Shown: positions 54,576 to 64,000 of the stretch, one piece after another
Layout of the letters: each line of letters begins with the position of its first letter
How positions within the stretch are numbered: position 1 is the stretch's first letter
NCBI RefSeq assembly: GCF_004361885.1
Contig: NZ_SNWH01000003.1
Span: 124,001 to 188,000, forward strand
Source of the DNA: Halomonas ventosae
Lineage (GTDB): Bacteria > Pseudomonadota > Gammaproteobacteria > Pseudomonadales > Halomonadaceae
DNA length: 64,000 nt
Reading direction: 5' to 3'
The notes under the pieces: generated by a model
Database searches by the model: none
What the model was told of the DNA's origin: nothing
Seen by the model: the letters and a program-made list of their open reading frames with translations, nothing else
Program-made: the position numbers and the translations under genes

Positions 54576-55565
54576 TCAGGTAACCGGAGTGCCGCCGCGG
54601 ATGACTATGCTGACCATGTAGGCGGTATAACCGAGAAACATCGCCAGCAGGGCGGCACCCTCGGCTCGATTGATACGGCCCTGGCGCCCTCGCCAGCCCA
54701 TGGCGAAAACCGCCATCAGGGCAGTCATCGCTGCCATTAGGCTCCAGTCGCGCAAAAGCACCTCGCCACCGACCTCGATGGGGGCGATCAGCCCGGCCAG
54801 GCCCACCACCCCCAGGGTATTGAAGAGGTTCGACCCCACCACGTTGCCCAGCACCAGGTCGTGCTCGCGGCGCCGCAGCGCGCTGATCGAAGAAGCCAGC
54901 TCGGGCAGCGAGGTACCCACCGCCACCACCGTCAAGCCGATGACCAGGTCGCTGACGCCGAAGCCCTGGGCAATGGCCACCGCCCCCCACACCAGGATGC
55001 GCGAGCTGATCACCAGCAGCACCAGGCCGATCGCCGTCCAGATCAGGCCGGCCTTGAGCGACATGGCATGCACCGTCAGGCTCTGCTGAGTATCGCTTGA
55101 GAGGGCATCGTGGCCGTCGCGAAGCCCCAGGTAGATGGAAATACCGATGAAAGCTGCCAGCAGCACCAGCAGCAAGACCGCCTCGAGACGCCCGATCAGC
55201 CCGCCCCACAGCAACAGGGCGGAGAGTAGGGTCACCCCACCCAGCACCGGCAACTCGCGACGCACCACCCCGGAATGCACCGCCAGCGGCGAGATCAGCG
55301 CCACTAGGCCCAGGATCAAGCCGATGTTGGCGATATTGGAGCCGTAAGCGTTGCCCAAGGCCAGGCCGGGATTGCCCTGGCTGGCCGCCAAAGCGGAGAC
55401 CACCAGCTCCGGCGCCGAGGTACCAAAGCCGATCACCAGCATGCCGATCAGCAGCGGCGACAGCCCCAGCCGGGCGGAGGTCGCCGCCGCGCCGTCGACG
55501 AAGCGCTCGGCACTCCATACCAGTAGAATCAGGCCAGCCAACACCGCCACGCTGGGAACTAACAT
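54576..55565 (-). CDS. CaCA-family calcium/sodium antiporter (YrbG-like)
   Basis: A 329-residue membrane protein made of two homologous halves. The alpha-repeats are visible: GFGTSAPELVVSALAASQGNPGLALGN in the first half and VAVGTSLPELASSISALRRREHDLVLGN in the second. Ten hydrophobic helices are predicted. Such proteins exchange Ca2+ for Na+ or H+ across the inner membrane. The ATG at 55565 is preceded by AGGAG. It is divergent from pqiA and upstream of the cyd operon, separated by 279 bases that hold an AT-rich patch (about 54,480-54,530) and no gene. Confidence 0.92.
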   Translation of the reverse strand: MLVPSVAVLAGLILLVWSAERFVDGAAATSARLGLSPLLIGMLVIGFGTSAPELVVSALAASQGNPGLALGNAYGSNIANIGLILGLVALISPLAVHSGVVRRELPVLGGVTLLSALLLWGGLIGRLEAVLLLVLLAAFIGISIYLGLRDGHDALSSDTQQSLTVHAMSLKAGLIWTAIGLVLLVISSRILVWGAVAIAQGFGVSDLVIGLTVVAVGTSLPELASSISALRRREHDLVLGNVVGSNLFNTLGVVGLAGLIAPIEVGGEVLLRDWSLMAAMTALMAVFAMGWRGRQGRINRAEGAALLAMFLGYTAYMVSIVIRGGTPVT

Positions 55566-55677
55566 GTCGTCTCCTCGGGAACCTTCAGGTCTGCATGCTT
55601 GTATATGGTGCCAGCGTCGTCAACGTGCCACACTAACTTTTCCGCCAATACCCTGATAATAAGGAGACACCATCGCG

Positions 55678-57030
55678 GTGCCCAGGCCTGCCTTTCGCGT
55701 CCCTACTCAGCTACCTTGGGGAGATCCACTGGTGGATCGCTCGCCCCCCGAGATACGCACCACTCGTCGACGATTACGGGCTTGCCACGAGTGCGATTGG
55801 CTGGTGGCGCTACCGCCGTTGCATCCTGGGGAGCAGGCCGAATGCCCGCGTTGCGGTCATACCCTGGTCAGCCGCCATCATCGACCGGCCCAGCGCAGCA
55901 TGGCGCTGGCGCTGGGTGCCCTGATCGCCCTGGCACTGGCGGTTTCCTTTCCCTTCGTCAGCTTCAGCGTCAGCGGCATCGGCAACCGTATCGAGCTCAC
56001 CCAGACCGCCACCTCGCTGATCGATTTCGACCAGTCGCTGGTGGCCATCACGGTGCTGCTGACCATCGCCGTGCTGCCCGCCGTCTATCTCGTCGCAGTG
56101 GTCTGGCTGCAGTTCGGCCTGCTACGCCAGGCGCCATTGCCGGCCAGCCGCAGCATCGCCCGCTCGCTATCGCATCTGCATCCCTGGATGATGGCCGACG
56201 TGTTCATCGTCGGCGCCCTGGTCAGCCTGATCAAGATCGCCGGGATGGCCGAGATCGAATTGGGCATCTCCTTCTGGGCCTTCTGTGCCTTCGCCCTGCT
56301 GCTGCTGTTCACCACCCAGTCACTTGACGCCGACTGGCTGTGGTTTTCGCTGGCCGGCGAGCCCCTTGCCCCGCCAGGCACTCGTACCGGCGAGCCCGCG
56401 TCTCGCCAGGGGCTGGCCGGTTGCGCCACCTGCGGGCTGGTCAACCGGCTGGATGACCACGGCCACTGTCGCTGCCGACGTTGCGGCGAGAACCTGCATG
56501 CGCGCCTGCCCCACAGCCTGCAGCGCACCTGGGCCCTGCTGGCCGCCGCCGCGGTGATGTACCTGCCGGCCAACCTCTATCCGATCATGACCACCACCAG
56601 CCTGGGACGCGCCACGCCCTCCACCATCATCGGCGGCGTGGTGGAGCTGATCCAGATGGGTTCCTGGCCGGTGGCGATAGTGATCTTCGTGGCCAGCGTG
56701 ATCGTGCCGGTGGGCAAGCTAGTGGCTCTTTCATGGCTGTGCCTGATGGCCAAGCGCAGCGATGAACTCAAGGCGGCGACCCGAACGCGCCTCTATCGCC
56801 TCACCGAGTTCATCGGCCGCTGGTCGATGGTCGACGTCTTCGTGGTGGCGATGCTGGTGGCGCTGATTCGGGCCGGCGCGTTGCTATCGATCACCCCGGG
56901 TCCCGCCGCTCTGGCCTTCGCCAGCGTGGTGGTCAGCACCATGCTGGCCGCCATGACCTTCGACCCCAGACTGCTCTGGGACACCCCACCAGCAGAGGCA
57001 ACCCGCACCGCACAAGGACGCCCGCGATGA
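55678..57030 (+). CDS. pqiA: Paraquat-inducible protein A, duplicated domain
   Basis: PqiA is an integral inner-membrane protein that works with the MCE protein PqiB in lipid traffic between membranes. The 450-residue product has two PqiA domains, each headed by a four-Cys zinc ribbon: CHECDWLVALPPLHPGEQAEC with CPRCG, and CATCGLVNRLDDHGHCRCRRCG. Each is followed by about four hydrophobic helices. The start is the GTG at 55678, with AAGGAG 11 bases before. The stop overlaps pqiB (ATGA). Confidence 0.93.
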   Translation: MPRPAFRVPTQLPWGDPLVDRSPPEIRTTRRRLRACHECDWLVALPPLHPGEQAECPRCGHTLVSRHHRPAQRSMALALGALIALALAVSFPFVSFSVSGIGNRIELTQTATSLIDFDQSLVAITVLLTIAVLPAVYLVAVVWLQFGLLRQAPLPASRSIARSLSHLHPWMMADVFIVGALVSLIKIAGMAEIELGISFWAFCAFALLLLFTTQSLDADWLWFSLAGEPLAPPGTRTGEPASRQGLAGCATCGLVNRLDDHGHCRCRRCGENLHARLPHSLQRTWALLAAAAVMYLPANLYPIMTTTSLGRATPSTIIGGVVELIQMGSWPVAIVIFVASVIVPVGKLVALSWLCLMAKRSDELKAATRTRLYRLTEFIGRWSMVDVFVVAMLVALIRAGALLSITPGPAALAFASVVVSTMLAAMTFDPRLLWDTPPAEATRTAQGRPR

Positions 57031-58715
57031 GCGACACCCCTCCCGCCCCCGAACACGATGGCCAACGCGCCCAGATCAAGCCCGAGGCGCGGCTCTCGCC
57101 GATCTGGATCGTGCCGCTGGTGGCGATCCTGATCGGTGCCTGGCTGGTGTATGATAACTACCGCAGTCGTGGTCCGCAGATCACCCTGCTGATGGATAAC
57201 GCCGAAGGCATCGAGGCAGGCAGCACGCTGATCAAGACCCGCAACGTCGAGGTCGGGCGCGTCGAGCGGGTGCAGCTATCGGACGACCTCTCCCGGGCGG
57301 TGATCACCGCACGCATGAGCCCTGACAGCGATGCCATGCTGGTCGAGGACAGCCGCTTCTGGGTGGTCAAACCACGCATCGGTCGCGAGGGCATCAGTGG
57401 CCTGGGAACGGTGCTTTCCGGCGCCTACATCCAGCTCGAGCCAGGCCAGAGCGAGATCGATAGCCGCAAGTTCGAGGTCAGCGACCAGCCGCCGGTCTCG
57501 GCCGCGGGCGCCGAGGGACTGCGCATCAACCTGGTCAGCCAGGTGGGCGATTCACTGAACATCGGCGACCCGGTTACCTATCAGGGCCTTATCGTCGGCC
57601 GAGTCGAAGAAACCCGCTTCGATGCTGAGACGCGGCGCATGCATCAACGCATCTTCATCGAAAGCCCCTACCATGACCTGGTCACCACCAGCACGCGCTT
57701 CTGGACCGCCAGCGGAATCGACCTGCGGCTGGATTCCGAAGGCCTCCAGGTGGCTATCGACTCCCTGGAGACGCTACTCGGTGGCGGCGTGACCTTCGGC
57801 GTACCGGAAGATGTTCCCCGCGGCGCAAGCGTAGAGCCCGACGCCACCTTCACGCTCTACCCGGACGAGGAGAGTGCCCGACAGGGCACCTTCAATCGCT
57901 ATCTGGAATACGTGCTACTGGTGGAAGACACGGTGCGCAACCTGGACCGCGGGGCACCGGTGGAATTCCGCGGCGTGCGCCTTGGCACCGTGGCCGCCGT
58001 GCCCTGGAACTTCACCGCCCCGCAACCGGATTCACGCGCCAGCTTCGCCATTCCGGTGCTGATTCGCATTGAGCCCCAGCGCCTGGGCATCGATGGCGAG
58101 GAGCTCGACCTCGACGCCTGGCGACAACGCTTCGAACGCCTGTTCAACATGGGCCTGCGCGCCTCTCTCAAGACTGGCAACCTGCTCACCGGTATGCTGT
58201 TCGTCGACCTCGACTTCCAGCGCGACAGGGTCGGTGACTACGTCGCGGAAACCTTCGCCGAGCGCGCGGTATTCCCCTCCACGTCGGGCGGTTTCGCCCA
58301 GATCCAGGCCCAGGTGAGCGCACTGCTCGACAAGCTCAACAAGCTGGAGGTCGAGCCGTTGCTGACAGGGCTCAACCGCAACCTGGCAAGCTCCGAGGCC
58401 ATGCTCGACGAGGTACGACAGCTCACCGCCGGCGTTCGCGCCCTGGTCGAGGCGCCGGGCACCCGCGAACTCCCCGGCACCCTCAACCGGACCCTGGAGG
58501 AGCTGAGTACCACCCTGGCTGGCCTCTCGCCGGATTCCGCCGCCTATCGCGATTTCAGCTCGACGCTGCAGCAGCTCGAGCGACTGCTGCGCGACCTGCA
58601 GCCCACCGCACGCACCCTGCGCGACAATCCCCGCGCCCTGCTCTTCGACAGCCTGGACAGCGGGGACCCGGTGCCCAGGGCACCGCAACACCAATCACCA
58701 GGGAGCCCGCCATGA
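57027..58715 (+). CDS. pqiB: MCE-domain intermembrane transport protein PqiB
   Basis: A 562-residue protein with one N-terminal membrane helix (IWIVPLVAILIGAWLVY, residues 25-42) and three tandem MCE domains. These occur at roughly residues 45-140 (ITLLMDNAEGIEAGSTLIKTRNVEVG), 155-250 (GLRINLVSQVGDSLNIGDPVTYQG) and 280-390 (PVEFRGVRLGTV). The C-terminal 150 residues form a helical/coiled region (LDKLNKLEVEPLLTGLNRNLASSEAMLDEVRQL), as in the tunnel-forming E. coli PqiB. It overlaps pqiA and pqiC at both ends. Confidence 0.94.
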   Translation: MSDTPPAPEHDGQRAQIKPEARLSPIWIVPLVAILIGAWLVYDNYRSRGPQITLLMDNAEGIEAGSTLIKTRNVEVGRVERVQLSDDLSRAVITARMSPDSDAMLVEDSRFWVVKPRIGREGISGLGTVLSGAYIQLEPGQSEIDSRKFEVSDQPPVSAAGAEGLRINLVSQVGDSLNIGDPVTYQGLIVGRVEETRFDAETRRMHQRIFIESPYHDLVTTSTRFWTASGIDLRLDSEGLQVAIDSLETLLGGGVTFGVPEDVPRGASVEPDATFTLYPDEESARQGTFNRYLEYVLLVEDTVRNLDRGAPVEFRGVRLGTVAAVPWNFTAPQPDSRASFAIPVLIRIEPQRLGIDGEELDLDAWRQRFERLFNMGLRASLKTGNLLTGMLFVDLDFQRDRVGDYVAETFAERAVFPSTSGGFAQIQAQVSALLDKLNKLEVEPLLTGLNRNLASSEAMLDEVRQLTAGVRALVEAPGTRELPGTLNRTLEELSTTLAGLSPDSAAYRDFSSTLQQLERLLRDLQPTARTLRDNPRALLFDSLDSGDPVPRAPQHQSPGSPP

Positions 58716-59305
58716 CACCCATCAAGGCCCTGATCACCGTTGCCCTCGGCCTGTGGCTGGCCGGTTGTGCCACCAGCGGGCCGGCACCCAGCCGCTACAC
58801 GCTGCCAATGGAGCCCGGCAGAGACCCCACAGATGTCGCAGGCGTGCAGGCCGCGCATCGGCTGCTGGTGGAGCAGCCGCGGCTGGCCCGCTTCCTGGAG
58901 GTCGACGGCCTGGTGCTGCAACTCGACGACATCACCCTCAATGAGGCCAACCATCATCGATGGGCCGAGCCTCTCGTCTTGCAGCTCGAGCGTGGCCTGC
59001 GCGCTCGGCTGGCCGCACGACTGCCGGACACCCGTGTCATGCAGGCCGACACCAACCGCCACCAGCAAGGGGCGCCCACGCTGCGCCTGACGGTGGACGC
59101 CTTCCATGGCCGCTTCGACGGACGCGCCGTGGCCGCAGGGCAATGGCAGCTGCGTGGCGCTGAAGGGGAACTGCTGGCGATGTCCCCCTTCGCGGTGGAG
59201 GTCGAGCTGACCCAGGACGGCTATCCCGCTCTGGTGCGCGCGCTGGGCCGCAGCTGGGACCAGGTGGCCGAGCAGATCGCCACCGATATCAAACGGCTGC
59301 GCTGA
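58712..59305 (+). CDS. pqiC: Outer-membrane lipoprotein PqiC
   Basis: A 197-residue lipoprotein: LGLWLAGCATS gives the lipobox Cys at about 19. The rest matches the PqiC/ABC-type auxiliary lipoprotein family (YTLPMEPG, DDITLNEANHHRWAEPLVLQLERGLRARL, LRLTVDAFHGRFDGRAVAAGQWQL). It anchors the PqiB tunnel to the outer membrane. Starts with ATGA overlap with pqiB. Confidence 0.9.
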   Translation: MTPIKALITVALGLWLAGCATSGPAPSRYTLPMEPGRDPTDVAGVQAAHRLLVEQPRLARFLEVDGLVLQLDDITLNEANHHRWAEPLVLQLERGLRARLAARLPDTRVMQADTNRHQQGAPTLRLTVDAFHGRFDGRAVAAGQWQLRGAEGELLAMSPFAVEVELTQDGYPALVRALGRSWDQVAEQIATDIKRLR

Positions 59306-59376
59306 GCCACGCACTGTGGCATACTAGCGGCACGCGGCGATCGCTGGTCCCTCCTGCCGCGCCAGATTCCTTTTAC

Positions 59377-59431
59377 ACGCCTCGCCCCGGGACTGACCAC
59401 GTCGCAACTCGACGCGGCGCGAGCGAGGCGT
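59377..59431 (+). promoter_or_regulatory. Structured leader before rhlE
   Basis: ACGCCTCGC (59377-59385) and GCGAGGCGT (59423-59431) form a 9-bp stem enclosing an inner CGTCG/CGACG hairpin (59400-59414). The element ends 15 bases before the rhlE ATG, so it would enclose the ribosome-binding region in the mRNA. DEAD-box helicase genes often carry such leaders for autoregulation; function here is inference. Confidence 0.45.
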
Positions 59432-59446
59432 CTCTGCGGAGACCGC

Positions 59447-60754
59447 ATGACCTTTTCCGACCTCGGCCTGCGTGCCGAACTGCTGCGTGCCGTCGAGGCA
59501 CAGGGCTACACCACCCCCACCCCGATCCAGCTCAAGGCAATTCCCGCCGTCCTCGAGGGCGGTGACCTGCTGGCCAGTGCCCAGACCGGCACCGGCAAGA
59601 CCGCCGGCTTCACTCTGCCGATGCTGCAGCGTCTGGCGGACGGCCCGCGCCCGACCAAGCGCCAGGTCCGCGCCCTGGTACTGACCCCGACCCGCGAGCT
59701 CGCCGCCCAGGTCGGCGAGAGCGTGGCCGACTACGGCCGCCACCTGACCCTGAAGAGCCACGTGATCTTCGGCGGTGTCGGCCAGCAGCCCCAGGTCGAC
59801 GCCATCCGCGCCGGCCTCGACGTGCTGGTCGCCACCCCCGGCCGCCTGCTCGATCTGCACCAGCAGAAGCATGTGGACCTGTCGAAAGTCGAGATCCTGG
59901 TGCTCGACGAAGCCGACCGCATGCTCGATATGGGCTTCATCCACGACATCAAGAAGATCCTGCGCGTGCTGCCCGAGAAGCGCCAGAACCTGCTGTTCTC
60001 GGCGACCTTCTCCAACGAGATCCAGGCGCTGGCCGGCAAGCTGCTCGATGACCCGGCGATGATCGAGGTTGCACAGCGCAATACCACCGCCGAACTGGTC
60101 GACCAGGCAATCTACCGCGTCGACCGCGAGAAGAAACGCGAGCTGCTGGCCCACCTGATCACCGAACACAATTGGCAACAGGTGCTGGTCTTCACCCGCA
60201 CCAAGCATGGCGCCAACCGCCTCGCCGAACAGCTCTCCAAACAGGAGATCCCGGCCATGGCGATCCATGGCAACAAGAGCCAGTCGGCGCGCACCAAGGC
60301 GCTGGCCGCCTTCAAGACCGGTGACCTGCAAGTGCTGGTGGCCACCGACATTGCGGCCCGCGGCCTCGACATCGAAGAGCTGCCCCATGTGGTCAACTTC
60401 GAGCTGCCCAATGTCGCCGAGGACTACGTGCATCGCATCGGTCGCACCGGCCGGGCAGGTAGCGAGGGCAAGGCAGTTTCGCTGGTCTGCGTCGACGAGC
60501 ACGGCCTGCTCAAGGGCATCGAACGGCTGATCAAGCGCGATCTGGAGAAGCGCATCGAGCCTGGTTTCGAGCCCGACCCCCATGCCAAGCCCGAGCCCAT
60601 CGAGAATGGCCGTGGCAAGCGTGCGAGCAGCGGCCGCCCTGGTGGTCAGGGACAACGCCGCCAGGGCGCGGGCTCGGTTCAGCGCCAGGGCGGCGACGAC
60701 ACCCGTGCGCCGCGTCGCCGGCGTGGCGGACGCAGCGGCTCACGTCAAGCCTGA
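59447..60754 (+). CDS. rhlE: DEAD-box ATP-dependent RNA helicase RhlE
   Basis: A 435-residue RNA helicase. Q-motif [19 protein letters not shown], Walker [18 protein letters not shown] ([14 protein letters not shown]), SATFS and [10 protein letters not shown] are all present. The C-terminal 70 residues are basic and Gly/Arg/Gln-rich ([22 protein letters not shown]), as in RhlE, for RNA binding. It lies in its own unit after pqiC; a hairpin follows at about 60765-60802. Confidence 0.94.
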   Translation: MTFSDLGLRAELLRAVEAQGYTTPTPIQLKAIPAVLEGGDLLASAQTGTGKTAGFTLPMLQRLADGPRPTKRQVRALVLTPTRELAAQVGESVADYGRHLTLKSHVIFGGVGQQPQVDAIRAGLDVLVATPGRLLDLHQQKHVDLSKVEILVLDEADRMLDMGFIHDIKKILRVLPEKRQNLLFSATFSNEIQALAGKLLDDPAMIEVAQRNTTAELVDQAIYRVDREKKRELLAHLITEHNWQQVLVFTRTKHGANRLAEQLSKQEIPAMAIHGNKSQSARTKALAAFKTGDLQVLVATDIAARGLDIEELPHVVNFELPNVAEDYVHRIGRTGRAGSEGKAVSLVCVDEHGLLKGIERLIKRDLEKRIEPGFEPDPHAKPEPIENGRGKRASSGRPGGQGQRRQGAGSVQRQGGDDTRAPRRRRGGRSGSRQA

Positions 60755-60848
60755 GAGGAATGACTGGCGGGTTGCATTGAAAAATGCGAATGTCACCCGC
60801 CACATACCCCCATGCTTATTCACTGTCCCCGACAGACAGGACGCCTCC

Positions 60849-61349
60849 ATGGATGAAAAGACGCTTGTCAATGAGTATCGCCGCTGGCTGAGCTTCCAGC
60901 AGCAGGCCCAACTGGACCGAGAGCACCGTGGCGCCCAGCAGCGGCTCGAGGCGTCGAAGGTATCGGCGACGCGCATGACCGAGGCCTACCGCAGCATGGC
61001 ATCTAAAGGCGCCAGTGATGGTGCCAGCTATCGCACCCTCTTCCTGCGTGAGCATGGCGACACAGCACTGGCCTGCGAGGGCTGGCTATGGGTTCGCCGG
61101 GTGCTGGCGGAGGGTGGCTCGACGCGCGTGCGCGCCACCCTGCTGATCACCTTCACCCTCGAAGAGGGCCGCATCGAGCCCGGCCGCCACCCGGTTGAGA
61201 AGGTCAGCCTGGAAATCTTCGACCAGCTGAACATCGATCGCGGCATGAGCAGCGTGGCACGCGTTGATCGCATCGACAGTCACCGCGACACCCGCTTCAT
61301 CACCCTGCTCGATGCGGTGCGAGGCGACCTGCGCCGCCACATGCAGTGA
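60849..61349 (+). CDS. Hypothetical protein
   Basis: A 166-residue protein with a charged N-terminal helix (YRRWLSFQQQAQLDREHRGAQQRLEA) and a mixed C-terminal part (VRATLLITFTLEEGRIEPG, FDQLNIDRGMSSVARVDRIDSHRDTRF). Soluble, no known domain recognised. The start is preceded by AGGACGCC. It may be specific to halomonads. A hairpin (60765-60802) separates it from rhlE. Confidence 0.6.
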   Translation: MDEKTLVNEYRRWLSFQQQAQLDREHRGAQQRLEASKVSATRMTEAYRSMASKGASDGASYRTLFLREHGDTALACEGWLWVRRVLAEGGSTRVRATLLITFTLEEGRIEPGRHPVEKVSLEIFDQLNIDRGMSSVARVDRIDSHRDTRFITLLDAVRGDLRRHMQ

Positions 61350-61394
61350 ACATGGCATGTTGAAGAGGCTGTTCGGCAGCGAGTGGGCATCATA

Positions 61395-62611
61395 ATGAAC
61401 GGCACTGAGGCGACCCGGCCCGCTGCCCGTCGGCTGGCGCTGTTCATCGGCCTGATGGTGCTGGTGGGGCTAAACCTGCGTCCCGCGCTCTCTTCCCTGG
61501 CCCCGGTGCTCACTCGCATCCAGCAGGATACCGGACTCATGCCGCTGTCCATCGGCGCCCTGACCACCCTGCCGGTGCTCTGCCTGGGTATCTTCGCCCC
61601 GCTGGCGCCCTGGCTTTCCAAGCATTTCGGCCCCGAAAACACCCTGTCCCCGCCCTGCTGCTGCTGTCCGGCGGTCTGCTGCTGCGCGGAGTGCCGGCCG
61701 TGGCCGCACTGTTCGCCGGCACGTTGATGGTGGGCGCTGCCATCGGCGTGGCCGGCACCCTGCTCCCGGCACTGGTCAAGCGCGAGCTGCCCGTCGGGGC
61801 CGACCTGATGACCGGCGTCTATACCATGGCGCTATGCTTGGGTGGCGCACTGGGCGCGGGGCTTAGCATTCCTCTGGCCGACGCCTTGGGAGGCTGGTCG
61901 GCCGGGCTCGCCAGCTGGGCGCTGCTGGCGCTGCTGGCGCTGGTAGCCTGGCGGGTGCTGATGCCGCACCATGACGACGCCCTGACAGTACCCGGCGGTG
62001 GCTCCACCCGCGAACTGCTCAGCCAACCGCTGGCCTGGCAGGTCATGGTGCTCATGGGTAGCCAGTCGTCACTGGCCTATATCGTCTTTGGCTGGCTGCC
62101 CACCCTGCTGGTGGCCCGCGGCTACAGCGAGAGCGAGGCCGGCTGGATGATGGGGGCCTCGGTGATGGTGCAGCTGGTCTCGGCCCTCTCGGCGCCCTGG
62201 CTGGCAAGGCTGGGCAGCGACCAGCGGCCTGCCCTGCTGATCATGCTGGGCCTGGTGGGCATGGGCTTCTGGCTGCTGCTGCAGGCGCCCGATGTCTGGC
62301 GCTGGCCCAGCGTGGTGCTGCTGGGGCTCGGTCAGGGCGGCTGTTTCAGCCTCGCCTTGACGCTGATCGTGCTGAGAACCGCCACATCGCGCCTCGCCGG
62401 CCAGCTCTCGGGGCTGGTTCAGGGGGGCGGCTACACCTTGGCCGCCATGGGGCCACTGGCGATCGGTGTGATGCTGCAGTTCGAGGTGGGGCTGAGCCTG
62501 CTTACGCTGGTGCTGTTGGGCATCGTCGCGACCAGCATGGGCTTCGCCCTGTTGGCCGGCCGCAACCGCCGCCTGGAGGTCGACGACGCGGGACGCCTGG
62601 TTACCCGCTAG
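61395..62611 (+). pseudogene. CynX/NimT-type MFS transporter, frameshifted
   Basis: The N-terminal part reads MVLVGLNLRPALSSLAPVLT, a signature of the CynX/NimT-type MFS group, up to HFGPENTLS; then a one-base shift at the CCCC run 61648-61651. The frame continues as PALLLLSGGLLLRGVPAVAALFAG with the rest of the transporter in a second frame to 62611 (GWLPTLLVARGYSESEAGWMMGASV, LTLIVLRTATSRLAGQLSGLVQGGGY). A full-length protein would be about 405 residues. It is either a genuine disruption or a homopolymer sequencing error. Confidence 0.82.
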
Positions 62612-62779
62612 CTGGTGCTCCAGCACGGTGCGCATCAGCGTTTGGCCATCGCCCGGGCCCGTGATCAGGCAGCCCGCCGTCCTGGATGAAGGGTGGTCGA
62701 GGCCGCCGCCTTTCCCCCACGTGATGCACCGGTATCATGGCGCCATCGCCTTTGTCATCCGCCGCCGACAGGAGCCCCC

Positions 62780-63832
62780 ATGCCCGCCCCGGTTTCCGCA
62801 GACCCTCCCGTGCTGGTGCTCTATACCGGCGGCACCCTGGGCATGGTGCCGAGCCCGAAGGGCCTGGTCCCCGGCCGGAACATCAAGGCGCGGCTGCACC
62901 GAGCCCTGGACACCTTGCCTCCGGCGCGCCAGGCGAGCCTGCCGGCCTTCGAGGTACACGAGACCGATGTCCCCATCGATTCCAGCAGTGCCACGCCTGA
63001 TGACTGGCAACGGCTCGCCGCCTTGGTGGCGCAGTGCTACCGGCAGCATGCCGGCATCGTCATCCTGCATGGCACCGATACCCTGGCCTGGACGGCCTCG
63101 AGCCTGGCCTTCCAGCTGCTGGGGCTGGACCGTCCGGTGATCCTCACCGGGGCCATGCGTCCCCTGGAGGCCGCCGAGAGTGACGCGGTGGCCAACGTCG
63201 AGGATGCACTACGCTTCGCGGTGGCGCCGCGCCTGCAGGAGGTGGCAATCTGCTTCGACGGCCGCCTGCTGCGCGGCTGCCGGAGCCGCAAGTGGCAGGC
63301 CCACGCCATCGATGCCTTCGAAAGCCCCAACCAGCCGCTGCTTGGCGAGCGGGTCGACGACGAAGTGGTGCTCTACCCGGGACGCAGCCTGGCGGATCAC
63401 CAGCGCGGAGCCCCGCGCTTCGAGTTGCCCGACTACACCCCCTTGGCGGCGGGCGGCGTGGTTCGGCTAGTGCTCTGGCCTGGCCTCCAGGCATGGCAGG
63501 TCGAGGCCTGGCTGCGCGACGAACGTGTACGCGGGGCGGTGCTGGAGGTATGGGGCGGCGGTAACCTGCCCGACGACCCGGCACTGGTCGGGGCGCTTGC
63601 CCGGGCGAGCGGCGAGGGCAAGCTGCTGGCCGCCCTCAGTCAGTGTCCGCATGGGGCGGTGGCCTTCGGCGGCTACGCCGCCGGTCAGGGGCTCAGCGAT
63701 GCCGGCGTGCTCTCGGCGGATGACATGACCCCCGAGGCCACCTTCACCAAGCTGTTCCATCTGCTGGCCCAGCCCTTGGGGGAGCGCGAACGTCGACGAC
63801 GCTTTCTCACGCCGCTGGTGGGCGAGCGTTGA
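62780..63832 (+). CDS. ansA: Type I L-asparaginase
   Basis: Hydrolyses L-asparagine to aspartate and ammonia; type I is the cytoplasmic form, and no signal peptide is seen. The nucleophile region is LVLYTGGTLGMVPSPKG with the catalytic Thr, and the second motif VILHGTDTLAWTASSLAF with the Thr-Asp pair; GAMRPLEAAESDAVANVEDAL and GRLLRGCRSRK also match. The ATG at 62780 has GGAG 6 bases upstream and gives 350 residues, near the family size. It is convergent with the SRPBCC-like gene. Confidence 0.93.
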   Translation: MPAPVSADPPVLVLYTGGTLGMVPSPKGLVPGRNIKARLHRALDTLPPARQASLPAFEVHETDVPIDSSSATPDDWQRLAALVAQCYRQHAGIVILHGTDTLAWTASSLAFQLLGLDRPVILTGAMRPLEAAESDAVANVEDALRFAVAPRLQEVAICFDGRLLRGCRSRKWQAHAIDAFESPNQPLLGERVDDEVVLYPGRSLADHQRGAPRFELPDYTPLAAGGVVRLVLWPGLQAWQVEAWLRDERVRGAVLEVWGGGNLPDDPALVGALARASGEGKLLAALSQCPHGAVAFGGYAAGQGLSDAGVLSADDMTPEATFTKLFHLLAQPLGERERRRRFLTPLVGER

Positions 63833-63842
63833 GATGCCGCCA

Positions 63843-64000
63843 TCATAGCCGCGCCTCGACCCGCTCCAGGATTTGCCGACTGACCTTGTTGACCAGAGGC
63901 TTGGCCGCGCGGTTGACGGCCTTCTCCAGCAAGCGATTGCGAATCTCATAGGTCAGGGTCAGCGCGACCTCGGTGCCTTGCGCAACACGACGCAGGCGAT
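63843..64000 (-). CDS. C-terminal end of an SRPBCC/START-like protein (partial)
   Basis: Reads on the minus strand as RLRRVAQGTEVALTLTYEIRNR followed by LLEKAVNRAAKPLVNKVSRQILERVEARL and a TGA at 63845-63843. The pattern (a beta strand then a long terminal amphipathic helix) is that of SRPBCC/coenzyme Q-binding-like proteins, such as PasT/YfjG relatives. The start is beyond the window. Convergent with ansA, 10 bases apart. Confidence 0.6.
   Translation of the reverse strand, partial: RLRRVAQGTEVALTLTYEIRNRLLEKAVNRAAKPLVNKVSRQILERVEARL

Overview
The window is a chromosomal segment of a high-GC gammaproteobacterium. The gene families and their order fit Halomonas or a close relative: the thrS-infC-rpmI-rplT-pheS-pheT-ihfA block, TRAP transporters, a DUF2788 protein and a CIO-like cyd operon. 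The genus is inferred from gene content only.

Layout. 1-13.9 kb is housekeeping: the 3' part of gcvP, ppnN, a flavodoxin/membrane pair, then the minus-strand thrS...ihfA operon with visible leader RNA elements. These are a tRNA-Thr anticodon-like hairpin before thrS, an AUC start codon for infC, and a terminator/attenuator before pheS. An OmpA-family lipoprotein and a DUF2489 protein follow. 14-16.6 kb holds a DASS transporter, a phasin-like protein, a wrecked lrgA-lrgB remnant and tRNA-Pro(GGG).

16.8-37.8 kb is a defence island on the minus strand. It is a complete type I BREX set (brxA, brxB, brxC, pglX, pglZ, brxL) carrying three sets of passenger genes. Between brxC and pglX lie a RecQ-like helicase fused to a phosphoribosyltransferase and a DprA-like protein. 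Between pglX and pglZ lies an AT-rich patch with a TIR-domain protein, a small partner gene, a decayed second copy of the pglZ 5' end, two small unknown genes and a higA antitoxin whose higB toxin is internally deleted. Between pglZ and brxL lies a HicA-like/HTH pair headed by a 20-bp perfect palindrome. pglX itself looks mosaic, with an AT-rich central part in the presumed target-recognition region. The picture is a repeatedly recombined multi-layer defence locus, with restriction-like BREX, candidate abortive TIR signalling and a DprA/helicase/PRTase module.

38-64 kb returns to ordinary genes: a secreted protein with Glu-Gly-Gly repeats, a PKHD-type hydroxylase, a DctPQM TRAP transporter, rluF, a P-type cation ATPase, eroded guanine and adenosine deaminase remnants, cydABDC, a CaCA exchanger, pqiABC, rhlE, a frameshifted MFS transporter, a type I asparaginase and the 3' end of an SRPBCC-like gene.

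All calls rest on reading the sequence and remembered family features; no search was run.
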